Source of the DNA: CALSMU01 sp965230225
GTDB taxonomy: Bacteria; Bacteroidota; Bacteroidia; Flavobacteriales_D; Parvicellaceae
Length of the DNA: 64,000 nt
NCBI GenBank assembly: GCA_965230225.1
Contig: CBDDKM010000008.1
Coordinates: 372,001 to 436,000, forward strand
Direction of reading: 5' to 3'
Shown here: positions 54,103 to 63,578 of the stretch, one piece after another
Position numbering within the stretch: the first letter of the stretch is position 1
How the letters are laid out: each line of letters starts with the position of its first letter
Notes under the pieces: model-generated
What the model was told of the DNA's origin: nothing
What the model saw: only the letters and a program-made list of their open reading frames with translations
Database searches by the model: none
Made by a program: the position numbers and the translations under genes

Positions 54103-56382
54103 TTAATTCCACATCTTAGCCTTCTCTACACGTTTCAGTTCACCTCCTTCTTTAGCGTATTGTAGGTCCAATTTGTATTTAGAATCGGTGTTAAAGAACA
54201 ACACTTTTACTGGTACCAAACCAGCTTCCAATTGTACAGTAGCTTCTCCTCCGTTTTCTACTAATAGTTGATCGTTGATGTATAGTCTTGCATTTCCACC
54301 TTCGGCGATATGATTAAACTGATAGCTTCCAGCTTCTGATATTTCTATGAATCCTTCGTACTTCAATCCAAAGCTAGAGTACCAACCAATGATTCCAGGA
54401 ATTCTGAAATGCCCCTGAACCACATCATTTTGAAAATGCTCCTCTACTTCTAATTCATCCAAAGTGGCAAAATGTCCGTCGGTAATGTGAGCATGAATTC
54501 CTTGCTTAAGCTCTTTGTTTACTCCAGCTGTTGCCATTCCCTTGTAGTTGGCTTTAGCTATGATGCTGGACTCTCCGTTTGCCAGTATTGTAACGGCTTG
54601 CACCTGATATTCTTCTGCTTCATCAAAATTCAACTCGATTGGCCCCGTATATTCCTGAGATTCTACTCCCGGAGTTGTACCATCGGTAGTATAATATACT
54701 GTAGAGTTTGGTACCGGATTTCTCAATTCTACCTGATACATTCCTCCACCCGAAATCAATTTATCTTCCAATCCAAATGGTTCAGGAATACGATAGTTCA
54801 CTTCATCCTGATCCATTCTTGGGAAGTGCCCTTCCAATCTGGTTAAGAAAGAATCCCAATCCTTTTTGTGGTTTGGTGTCCAGGCAATTTCTGAAAGTGC
54901 AATTGCTCTAGGGTATACCATGTATTCTACTTGAGCTTCGTCTGGGATATATTCTGTCCATACATTGGCCTGAACCCCGATGATGTGTTTCTTTTGCTCC
55001 TCTTCCAACTGATCAGAAACCGGCATATAATCATATACCTTTTTAAGAGGAGTAAAGCAGCAAATAGCCAATGGTTCTTGTTCTCTGTCTCCCTGATAGT
55101 GGTCAAAATACATGGCAAAACCAGGTGTCATTACTACATCATGCCCTTGTTCGGAAGCTTCAAAACCACCAGTTTCTCCTCTCCACGACATTACTGTTGC
55201 CTCAGGTGCCAATCCACCTTCTAAGATCTCGTCCCAACCAATTAGAGCTCTTCCTTTTGATATCAAATGCTTCTCAATTCTCTTGATAAAGTAGCTTTGT
55301 AATTCTTCTTCTGTGGCTAGTCCTTCCTCCTGCATTCTCTTCTGGCATTTATCGCACTCTTTCCATCTGTCTTTTGGAGCTTCATCTCCACCAATATGAA
55401 TGTAGTGAGAAGGGAACAATTCGATTACCTCATCCAGTATATCTGTTAAGAACTCGAAGGTTTCGTCTGTGGTACAGTAGGTATCGTATGATACGCCCCA
55501 CTTGGTTCTTACCTCAAATGGTCCTCCTGTACAAGAAAACTGAGGGTAAGCTGTAAGTGCGGCTACTGAATGCCCGGGCATTTCAATTTCCGGTACAATA
55601 GTAACGTGTCTTTCGGCTGCGTAAGCTACTACTTCTTTAATTTCTTCTTGCGTGTAGAATCCTTCATAAGGAACTCCATCTCCTATGTAAGGATTGAAGT
55701 TCTTTTCCAAAATAGTTTCTTTACGCTTTGATCCTATTTCGGTTAGAAGTGGGTACTTTTTGATTTCAATTCTCCACCCCTGATCTTCTGTTAAGTGCCA
55801 GTGAAAGGTATTTAGCTTGTACTTGGCCATTTGGTCGATGAACTTTTTCACAAACTCCACTGGGTAAAAATGGCGACAAACATCCAGGTGCAATCCACGC
55901 CATTTAAGTGTTGGGATATCCACCAATTCGGCGTAAGGTAACACTACTTCCTCACCCGGTGTAGGGAACAATTGAATCAAAGATTGTAATCCATAAAACA
56001 CTCCAGAAGCCTGATTAGCTGCTATTTCAATTCCGTTATCTCCAATTCTAAGCAGGTATCCTTCCTGCCCCAAACTATCTATTCCGGCATTAGCATTCAA
56101 ATGTAATTTCGTAGGGTTTTCTTCACCTAATTGATAAGGTTCTAACATGGCCTTAGCCATTTCTTCGTTGGCCATTTGTTCTCCTTCCGTAGTAATGCTT
56201 ATTCCACTAAGTTTAAGCTCAGCATCGTACACCTTAGAGTGCAATGGTAACGGAATAATGGATAACTCCTTTTCTATCAAAGCATGTTGTACTTCGGTAG
56301 ACTCGTTTTCTTCGTTATTAGTGGTAGAATTACTACATGCTGTAAATAACAGAATGGCAACAAAATAGAATAGTTTCTTCAT
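54103..56382 (-). CDS. GH20 beta-N-acetylhexosaminidase lipoprotein
   Basis: The 759-residue lipoprotein (lipobox Cys16 in LLFTACSNS) has a GH20b-like N-terminal domain near 35-155, then the catalytic barrel (GLHLDVCRHFYPVEFVKKFI, EIEMPGHSVAALTAYP). The Asp-Glu pair is HIGGDEAP near 331. A CHB_HEX_C-like domain (YYTTDGTTPGVES) and a C-terminal PA14-like domain (FRIPGIIGWYSSFGLKYEGF) follow. It removes terminal GlcNAc or GalNAc from glycans such as chitin oligomers or glycoproteins. It is anchored in the outer membrane or faces the periplasm. Confidence 0.93.
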   Translation of the reverse strand: MKKLFYFVAILLFTACSNSTTNNEENESTEVQHALIEKELSIIPLPLHSKVYDAELKLSGISITTEGEQMANEEMAKAMLEPYQLGEENPTKLHLNANAGIDSLGQEGYLLRIGDNGIEIAANQASGVFYGLQSLIQLFPTPGEEVVLPYAELVDIPTLKWRGLHLDVCRHFYPVEFVKKFIDQMAKYKLNTFHWHLTEDQGWRIEIKKYPLLTEIGSKRKETILEKNFNPYIGDGVPYEGFYTQEEIKEVVAYAAERHVTIVPEIEMPGHSVAALTAYPQFSCTGGPFEVRTKWGVSYDTYCTTDETFEFLTDILDEVIELFPSHYIHIGGDEAPKDRWKECDKCQKRMQEEGLATEEELQSYFIKRIEKHLISKGRALIGWDEILEGGLAPEATVMSWRGETGGFEASEQGHDVVMTPGFAMYFDHYQGDREQEPLAICCFTPLKKVYDYMPVSDQLEEEQKKHIIGVQANVWTEYIPDEAQVEYMVYPRAIALSEIAWTPNHKKDWDSFLTRLEGHFPRMDQDEVNYRIPEPFGLEDKLISGGGMYQVELRNPVPNSTVYYTTDGTTPGVESQEYTGPIELNFDEAEEYQVQAVTILANGESSIIAKANYKGMATAGVNKELKQGIHAHITDGHFATLDELEVEEHFQNDVVQGHFRIPGIIGWYSSFGLKYEGFIEISEAGSYQFNHIAEGGNARLYINDQLLVENGGEATVQLEAGLVPVKVLFFNTDSKYKLDLQYAKEGGELKRVEKAKMWN

Positions 56383-56502
56383 GATTGGTGATTTACACCG
56401 CCAAATTAAACATTAGAACGAAAGTTTAAGGAGATTCTTTGTTTTATTCTTGAAGTCTTATTTCGCACAATTTTATCCTGGAGAACACGTTAAAGATTCT
56501 TG

Positions 56503-56510
56503 TATATTTG
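56503..56510 (+). promoter_or_regulatory. -7 box of the 143-residue lipoprotein gene
   Basis: TATATTTG matches TAnnTTTG. The GTG start at 56518 lies seven bases after its last base, so the transcript is probably leaderless. Confidence 0.55.
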
Positions 56511-56517
56511 GCACTGA

Positions 56518-56949
56518 GTGAAACGCTTTTCTATCATATCAACCATACTTGTAGCAATCATTGTGATAATGGTGTCTTGCAATAAGAAAGATCCACGCCC
56601 TGTTTATAACGTGAGGTACGAAATTAACTTACACACTCAGGATACTATTTCTATTGCCTACCAATCGGATTATTGGTCTCAATCGGGTAATTTAAAGGTG
56701 TTCTCTCCTCACGAAGAGGGAACTACACACAACATTAATTCTGATTTGGTTTGGTATGCAGAAAGAACATCGCCTAACAGGGACGAAGGATATAACATTC
56801 AAGTTTGGTTTGACGATGATGCAGATCAATTGAACTATTTTAGATCGGTAAGGGTTTACGTCAACGACACTAATCTAATTGATTCTTACGAAAGTTATTC
56901 GGATACTAATACCATTATCCTTTCTGGAGAGTTTCCTTTTACTTTTTAA
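56518..56949 (+). CDS. Small lipoprotein of unknown function
   Basis: This 143-residue protein starts with GTG and has a lipobox ending VSCNKKD (Cys near 21). The mature part is beta-rich (YEINLHTQDTISIAYQSDYW). No family is known. It is convergent with and overlaps the TfoX-N gene by 4 bp. Confidence 0.7.
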   Translation: MKRFSIISTILVAIIVIMVSCNKKDPRPVYNVRYEINLHTQDTISIAYQSDYWSQSGNLKVFSPHEEGTTHNINSDLVWYAERTSPNRDEGYNIQVWFDDDADQLNYFRSVRVYVNDTNLIDSYESYSDTNTIILSGEFPFTF

Positions 56950-57296
56950 CCTTTTTTCTTCTTTTTACTGGATTTGGCCAACGGATTAAAATCCAGACAT
57001 TGTTTTACCCAAAATTCAAGGTCGCTATCCATATCTACTCCATCTGGATCTATAAATACATATCCCTTCATCGGTCTTTTGGTAAAGTCCATTGGTCTAG
57101 CTCCTTCTCTTTGCAATAGCTCCTCATAAATCTCGGGATCAACTCTGGCCATCAAATCGTTTTTCACGATTCCTACACACATTTTATCATCCACCATAAA
57201 GCAGAGACCTCCCATCATCTTTTTTTCTGAAAATTCAGATCCCTGATCTTTTAACTCTCTTCTTACTCTATCTGCCAAATTTTCGTCGTAAGCCAT
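56946..57296 (-). CDS. TfoX N-terminal domain protein
   Basis: The 116-residue protein matches the TfoX-N family: KKMMGGLCFMVDDKMCVGIV near 25-44, then LMARVDPE and KGYVFIDPDGV. In proteobacteria TfoX regulates competence. In Bacteroidota these stand-alone domains have no known role. The C-terminus is a run of Lys. Confidence 0.87.
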   Translation of the reverse strand: MAYDENLADRVRRELKDQGSEFSEKKMMGGLCFMVDDKMCVGIVKNDLMARVDPEIYEELLQREGARPMDFTKRPMKGYVFIDPDGVDMDSDLEFWVKQCLDFNPLAKSSKKKKKG

Positions 57297-57355
57297 TTTA
57301 ATTGATTTTTAAGGCTAGTGAAGATAGAAATTAGTGCGCTCGAATGCAAACTGAA

Positions 57356-60300
57356 CTATTTTACCATTTTTATGGCCTTGTCCAGCTTTTGGGATGAAAT
57401 AAAGAATAAGTAAACTCCTTTAGAAGCATTTAGATCAATACTATAGCTCTGATTTCTTACCTGATTAAAGGTTTGAGTATGGCACAATTTCCCTTGAATA
57501 TCGTACACTTTTAAGTTCACGTCTTGTACTTCATCCAACTGGAAATTAATGCGGTATCCATCTCCTTCGTTATAAAGATCAACTTGTTCCTTTTGATGTT
57601 CTTCCACCTCTGTAATGGTAGCGTCCATCACCACAACTTGTCTTGCTCCAGAATCTTCGCAACCATCTTCGTTAGTAGCCACCAACATAAGGTTATATAT
57701 CCCCGGTTGTACATATAGGTATGTTGGTTCAAACTCGGAAGAGGAAATTCCGTTTCCAAAGTCCCAGCTATAATGGGTAGCTCCTATAGTTGTATTCACA
57801 ATGTCCACCCCTTCTGTTTCGCCAAGAATAATGGTATCGTTTCCTATTTGGAAATCTGTAATTACATAGTTTGGATCTTCTATTTCGAAACTGGTTTGGG
57901 TTACTCCACATACTCCATTAGAATCAGAAATATTAATGTAATAAGTACCTGGAATTAGATCGGTTAATACATAGTACTCTTCTATTGTACTATTATTACC
58001 TATTACATTTCCTTGTGCATCTTCCCACCAGGCTCCGAAATTAAAGTTATCTGATGTGCCATCAATATAGATGGTTGCATTTCCTGTAGAATCTGCACAA
58101 GTAGCCGCCTCAGCCTCTACCCTTACAGATGTTCCGAAATGAATGTAAAATTGAGTGGTATTGGTACTAGCCAGTAGATTCACTGCATACCCAGGAACTG
58201 TTCTTAGATCAATCAAGGTATCGTTAATTACATCTTCTAGTATTACACAAGAAACATCTGAGAAAACGGAGGAATTGGTAAAGCTAAATACATAGTTACC
58301 ATCAAAAGGCACATCTACCTTAACGGGTATGGATAAATCGGAATTGAAGGCATTGAAACTCTTCACTGAATAATCTTCTCCTTGATAGTGAACCGACATA
58401 GAAGGTACATTAACATTAGAACTAAATACTTTGTGAGCATCCAATTCTCCATTAAAGTTATGAGTTCCTCCCTGCTCGACTCTAATTAATACTTCATCCT
58501 GGAATCCATTTGGAGCATCTAATTTTAATCCAAACACATCTGATGTAATTGGAGTTCCTTGTTTAATGAACACATCAGAAACATTAGCTTTTACGCTTTC
58601 GTGAGCAGTTAAAGCTCCTCCGGAAGTGGCTTCTACCATAAATGCCTGGTGCGACCCGATGTACCTGGAGCCACCATTCGTTCCAATTCCTGTTCCTGGG
58701 GTTGGCCCGGGCACATACGTAGCATATTGTTGTAAATCCGGGTTCCAGATGTACACCGCTCCATTTATGTTAGAACGGGTCCAGTTTGGAGAATCCCAGT
58801 CGATTGGACAAGGGTACGGATTACCAATTAAGTTCCAACCATCGTGAGTTGGCCCTCCTACATTGTTATAACTAATTGGGAATACAACATCTCCTGTATT
58901 GGCAGGTCCAGTTAAATCCACTGTAAAAGATTGCGTTCCGGTTATAGTATCTCCAGACCAAAACCAGAATCCTTGCCCCACATTAATTGGCTGTGTAATA
59001 TCGTAAGCAGGAGTGTATCCATCCTCATAAGAAGTACCTGCAGTTTCATCGTAATAATAGATGTTCGGCCACCTGTTAGTGGCGCTTGGCCAATCCGGCC
59101 AATCAGACCCTGGGAATCCGGTTGTGATCAAATCATCGTTCCAATCTTGTAGGGTTCTTCCACTTACAGGAGAAGTCATGAACCTCCAGTTAGTGGAACC
59201 GGCATCGATGTATCTTAAGGCTGTAATGTCTCCACTGATTGATCCTCCTGTTATTTCCGCAATTCTTGCTGTGTTGGAAGCATTAGACATCAATACAAAT
59301 GTTCCGCTGGTTTCGAAATTACCATTGGTTAAGGTTAACGTACCTATTATGCTATCGTTTCCATTAGAAACTACACCTGCTCCAGAATTATCGATGGTTA
59401 GGTCGGTGTAATACACATTCCCATTGATGTTCTGCAGACTTGTTCCCTGAAATAGTAATGCACCAGCTCCAACCGAAGGGCTACCATTATTGGTTAGGTC
59501 ACCATTAATGGTTAATATATATCCTGAAGTAATATCTATGTTTGCATTAGCATCGATAGTTACATCAAATGCCATTCCGTTAGCTCCTGAATTCAACACC
59601 GGGAAGTTCCCACTTGCACCACTTACATCTGGAATGGTTACGTTAGTCAAGGATGCCGGAATACCGTTAGGACTCCAGTTGGTGGCTGTATTCCAATCTG
59701 TACTAGTGGCACCTGTCCAAACCAAATCACTGGCATCCACATTAATATTATCAATGGCCATGTCGCTTCTAAAATTAGCCCCTGTTTGACCAATAAACTG
59801 TACCAACACGTAACAAGCATCTCCATAAGCACTCAAATCGATTGTCTGTGATGACCATGCAGCTGCTGATGAAGCATGTTGCTGGCCACTCGCACTCCAT
59901 ACTACATTACCATTTACCACTACCGAAAGGGTTCCCATATCGGAACCGTACATGTGATAGTCGAATTGCAATGATGGATTGGATATACCAGTAAAATCAA
60001 AGTTATTCTCAAAAATTGCCGTTGAATTAAAGTTAGGATTAGACCCTTCGGTATACATATAGAAGCTTCCGTCAGAGGCTGCAGAAGGTCCCGTATTATT
60101 AGATGGTGTTCCTCCTGATCTTCGGGTCCAGTCTATTTGATCTGCTGTAGAATTTACCCAGGACCCCAATCCACTTTCAAAGCTTTCGGTATACGGAAAA
60201 GAAGAAATCCCCCCTCCTCCACTGTTTACGTAAACAGTAACAGTATCCGAATAGGAAATACACCCATTGGTTACCTTAACTCTAAAGTGATAATCATTGG

Positions 60301-62575
60301 TTGGGTTTAATGTAGCAGTAGTGTGGTTAGCTGAGGTGGCTCCGGCAATGTCGGAATATGTTCCTCCTCCAATAGCTTGCTGCCATTGTAACGTTGCAGC
60401 TGGGTCATGTCCCACAACAGATAAATCTACCGTACCTGCTGCACACAACGAAACTTCAGATGAACTCACATTACCACCTACCACTGCACATGGATCTTCC
60501 AGGTCAATGTTATCAATACAAGCGTCACTTCTATAGTTCGCTCCGGTTTCCATTTGGAACTGAATTAATACATAGCATAAATCTGCGTAGGCACTTAAAT
60601 CTATTGTCTGTGACGACCATGCTGCGGCTGATGAAGCATGTTGTTGTCCACTTGCACTCCAAATCACATTGCCGTTAACCAATAATGAAAGTGTTCCCAT
60701 GTCCGCTCCATACATGTGGTAATCAAACGAAATTTGCGGGTTTACACTTCCTGTAAAATCAAAATCTGCCTCTAAGATTCCAGTGGAATTGAAGTTAGGA
60801 TTGGAAGCTTCTACAAAGGTGTAAAAAGAACCTCCTGCAGCTCCTGTTGGACCTGTATTTCCAGAAGGAGTCCCTCCAGATTGTCTGGTCCAGTCATTAT
60901 TATCTGATGTTGAATTGTTCCAGATTCCAAATCCGGATTCAAAGTCTTGTGTGTTAGGTAATGTATTGGTTCCACCTGAATTGGAAACATAAACCTGTAC
61001 CGTATCAGAATAAGAGGTACATCCATTGGTAACTCTGGCTCTAAACTGGTAAGTATTTACAGGAGATAATGTTGGAGAAGTGATATTGGCTGTTGTTCCT
61101 CCAGCAATATCAGTAAACGCTCCTCCGGTAGATTGTTGCCACTGAATAGAACCTGCAGGGTCATGACCTGAAAGAGATAAGTTAACTGTTCCTGCTGCAC
61201 ACAATCCTCCAGATGATGTACTGGCAGAACCTCCTGCAACAGCACAAGGGTCTGTTAATGAAATATTATCCAAACCGATATCACTTCGGTAAGAAGCACC
61301 TGTTTCGTTTCTGAACTGAATCAATACATAACACTCTCCGGCATAGGCACTCAAATCAACCGATTGAGTTCCCCATGGATCACCACTTGCTGTTTGCTGT
61401 TGTCCTGTGATACTCCATACGGTAGTTCCGTTAATGTCTAAGAACAATCCTCCCATATCTGCTCCATACATGTGGTAATCAAAACTAATGGTTGGCGAGG
61501 TATTATAAGTAAAATCGAAATCTGCCTCTAGTATTCCGGTTGAGTTAAAATTAGGATTGGATGCTTCTACAAACAAATAGGTTGATCCATCCGATGCGCC
61601 GGAAGGCCCGGTATTGTTAGATGGAGTTCCTCCTGTTTGACGAATCCAATCGTTATTATCTGCAGTAGAATTGGTCCAAATCCCAAACCCTGATTCAAAA
61701 CTTTCGGTATTTGGGATAGAATTAGTACCTCCTCCTGCGCTTACATACACCAACGAAGTATCAGAATAGGAGGTACAACCATTGGTTACACTTGCCCTAA
61801 AATTATAGGTGTTTGTTGGGGTTAATGTTCCTGTTGTATAGTTGGCTGATGTAGCCCCGGCAATGTTGGAATAAGCTCCTCCATTTAACGATTGTTGCCA
61901 TTGAATACTGGCAGCAGGGTCATGCCCGGAAAGAGACAAATCCACTGTTCCTGCTCCACAAAGTGCTCCTCTGGAAACAGAAGAGTTCCCTGCAGCTATT
62001 CCACAGTTATCAAAACAGTAAATTTGATCAATGGCCACATCTCCATTCCAACTGTTCCCACTAATAACTCTTAAACGAATGGTAATGTTATTCTGATTGG
62101 CAAACCCAGACAGATCCACTTGTTGTCGGGTATATGCATCGGTAGTTGCTGTATGTTGCTGACCAGATATGGTCCAAACATCGTTGTTCCAACTTCCATC
62201 ATTCACATCAATGTGAAGCGACCCTACATTACCTCCAAACATGTGGTAATAAAACTCAAATACCGGATTAGTTACTCCGGTAAAATCAAATGTAGCTTCT
62301 AAATAGGCTCTTCTTGCAGGGTAATTAGGGTTAGATACTTCCGTGTAAATATATGTGCTACCACTATGTGCTCCATCCGGCCCAGTATTGTTCGATGGAG
62401 TGGAACCGGTATTGGTGCTCCAATCAAAATCATCTCCTCCAACATTATTCCATGATCCAAATCCACTTTCAAAGCTCTCTGTATACGGTAAGGTTATTTG
62501 AGATATTCCACTGAATATCAGGCTCAGGTTAATGCAGGTAAATAGTAATAATTTGTAGGTGTGGTGCATCGTCAT
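57356..62575 (-). CDS. Giant T9SS-exported protein with four MAM-like repeats
   Basis: This 1739-residue protein begins with a signal peptide (cut near GISQ) and carries four MAM-like units of about 170 residues. Each starts TESFESGFGSW or similar with FDFTG....FDYHM. Ig-like segments (GHDPAASIQWQQ) sit between them. A strand-rich region at about 960-1330 follows, then a PKD-type domain near 1590-1665 (WDFGNGISSSEFEPTYLYV) and a type IX sorting domain at the end (VKVYDIQGKLCHTQTF). It is likely a cell-surface adhesin or matrix protein. Repeats 3 and 4 share almost identical stretches. An ATG two codons in is an alternative start. Confidence 0.83.
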   Translation of the reverse strand: MTMHHTYKLLLFTCINLSLIFSGISQITLPYTESFESGFGSWNNVGGDDFDWSTNTGSTPSNNTGPDGAHSGSTYIYTEVSNPNYPARRAYLEATFDFTGVTNPVFEFYYHMFGGNVGSLHIDVNDGSWNNDVWTISGQQHTATTDAYTRQQVDLSGFANQNNITIRLRVISGNSWNGDVAIDQIYCFDNCGIAAGNSSVSRGALCGAGTVDLSLSGHDPAASIQWQQSLNGGAYSNIAGATSANYTTGTLTPTNTYNFRASVTNGCTSYSDTSLVYVSAGGGTNSIPNTESFESGFGIWTNSTADNNDWIRQTGGTPSNNTGPSGASDGSTYLFVEASNPNFNSTGILEADFDFTYNTSPTISFDYHMYGADMGGLFLDINGTTVWSITGQQQTASGDPWGTQSVDLSAYAGECYVLIQFRNETGASYRSDIGLDNISLTDPCAVAGGSASTSSGGLCAAGTVNLSLSGHDPAGSIQWQQSTGGAFTDIAGGTTANITSPTLSPVNTYQFRARVTNGCTSYSDTVQVYVSNSGGTNTLPNTQDFESGFGIWNNSTSDNNDWTRQSGGTPSGNTGPTGAAGGSFYTFVEASNPNFNSTGILEADFDFTGSVNPQISFDYHMYGADMGTLSLLVNGNVIWSASGQQHASSAAAWSSQTIDLSAYADLCYVLIQFQMETGANYRSDACIDNIDLEDPCAVVGGNVSSSEVSLCAAGTVDLSVVGHDPAATLQWQQAIGGGTYSDIAGATSANHTTATLNPTNDYHFRVKVTNGCISYSDTVTVYVNSGGGGISSFPYTESFESGLGSWVNSTADQIDWTRRSGGTPSNNTGPSAASDGSFYMYTEGSNPNFNSTAIFENNFDFTGISNPSLQFDYHMYGSDMGTLSVVVNGNVVWSASGQQHASSAAAWSSQTIDLSAYGDACYVLVQFIGQTGANFRSDMAIDNINVDASDLVWTGATSTDWNTATNWSPNGIPASLTNVTIPDVSGASGNFPVLNSGANGMAFDVTIDANANIDITSGYILTINGDLTNNGSPSVGAGALLFQGTSLQNINGNVYYTDLTIDNSGAGVVSNGNDSIIGTLTLTNGNFETSGTFVLMSNASNTARIAEITGGSISGDITALRYIDAGSTNWRFMTSPVSGRTLQDWNDDLITTGFPGSDWPDWPSATNRWPNIYYYDETAGTSYEDGYTPAYDITQPINVGQGFWFWSGDTITGTQSFTVDLTGPANTGDVVFPISYNNVGGPTHDGWNLIGNPYPCPIDWDSPNWTRSNINGAVYIWNPDLQQYATYVPGPTPGTGIGTNGGSRYIGSHQAFMVEATSGGALTAHESVKANVSDVFIKQGTPITSDVFGLKLDAPNGFQDEVLIRVEQGGTHNFNGELDAHKVFSSNVNVPSMSVHYQGEDYSVKSFNAFNSDLSIPVKVDVPFDGNYVFSFTNSSVFSDVSCVILEDVINDTLIDLRTVPGYAVNLLASTNTTQFYIHFGTSVRVEAEAATCADSTGNATIYIDGTSDNFNFGAWWEDAQGNVIGNNSTIEEYYVLTDLIPGTYYINISDSNGVCGVTQTSFEIEDPNYVITDFQIGNDTIILGETEGVDIVNTTIGATHYSWDFGNGISSSEFEPTYLYVQPGIYNLMLVATNEDGCEDSGARQVVVMDATITEVEEHQKEQVDLYNEGDGYRINFQLDEVQDVNLKVYDIQGKLCHTQTFNQVRNQSYSIDLNASKGVYLFFISSQKLDKAIKMVK

Positions 62576-62734
62576 AAAAGTACTTTTACTTTTAAGGTGA
62601 ATTGTAGTATACTACAAAATACGGCATTCCTTAAGGAATGGTTCAGCAAATGTTACTACACAGGGCATTCGTAAGATGAATGAACTGATAAATGAGATGA
62701 ATTAAAAAATTCCTACTAAATCAGACAAACTTTT

Positions 62735-62742
62735 TATATTTG
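62735..62742 (+). promoter_or_regulatory. -7 box of the SDR gene
   Basis: TATATTTG matches TAnnTTTG and lies 14 bases before the ATG at 62757, predicting a leader of about eight bases. Confidence 0.55.
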
Positions 62743-62756
62743 GCTCCTCTGAAATT

Positions 62757-63572
62757 ATGTCGAAAATAGCTTTCATAACAGGTGGTACTTCTGGTATCGG
62801 AAATGCGATTTGCAAGGTGCTAACTTCCAACGGATATACAGTGTATGGTACAGGGAGAAAAGTGCAAAATGGAGATCGTCTGGATGGTTTTGAATTGGTA
62901 CAGTTAGATGTTACTTCTGATGAATCTGTTCGATCGGCCATTAGTTATGTTATTGAGAAAGAAGGTAAAATTGATGTGTTGATCAACAACGCTGGTATTG
63001 GGTTCGCCGGAGCCATAGAAGATACATCAGTAGATGAGATCAGAAAGGTATTTGAGACCAATATTGAAGGTGTGGTTAGGGTTTGTCAGGAAGTGATTCC
63101 GTACATGCGAAAACAACGTTTTGGTTACATTGTAAACATTACCTCATTAGGTGCCGTAATAGCAACTCCATATCGTGGTATCTATTGTGCTTCTAAAGCA
63201 GCAGTAGAGGTCCTCTCAGAATCGATGAGCATGGAACTACAGCAATTTGGTATAAGAGTAACCATGGTGGAGCCCGGAGATGTAAAAACTGCCATCAACG
63301 AAAATCGAGAGGTGGCAGAATCCATCGAAAAGAATGTATATAACGATCACTTCAACAAAGTGTATCAGATTATAAATGAAGAGGTTAACAATGGTGATGA
63401 TCCAAAAAAAATTGGTAATATTGTATTGAAGGTCATCCAGAAAAAGAACCCCAAACTGCGATACAACGCTGGAGGGTTTCAACTAAAACTGGCGGTCTTT
63501 GCCAAAAGGGTGATCAGCACCCGGTGGTTCGAACGGATCATTATGAACCACTTTAAAATGAATCGAAATTGA
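62757..63572 (+). CDS. Short-chain dehydrogenase/reductase
   Basis: The 271-residue enzyme has the cofactor loop TGGTSGIG at about 8-15, NNAG near 82, the catalytic Ser near 130 (ITSLGA), and Tyr143 and Lys147 in YCASK. The absence of an acidic residue after the first strand and the presence of a basic one (GRK near 38) suit NADP. The substrate is unknown. The GNAT gene starts 7 bases after its stop. Confidence 0.92.
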   Translation: MSKIAFITGGTSGIGNAICKVLTSNGYTVYGTGRKVQNGDRLDGFELVQLDVTSDESVRSAISYVIEKEGKIDVLINNAGIGFAGAIEDTSVDEIRKVFETNIEGVVRVCQEVIPYMRKQRFGYIVNITSLGAVIATPYRGIYCASKAAVEVLSESMSMELQQFGIRVTMVEPGDVKTAINENREVAESIEKNVYNDHFNKVYQIINEEVNNGDDPKKIGNIVLKVIQKKNPKLRYNAGGFQLKLAVFAKRVISTRWFERIIMNHFKMNRN

Positions 63573-63578
63573 TGTAAA

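Noticed and set aside
54472..54846. Plus-strand frame inside the GH20 gene
   Set aside because: A shadow of the clear GH20 coding sequence with unusual composition.
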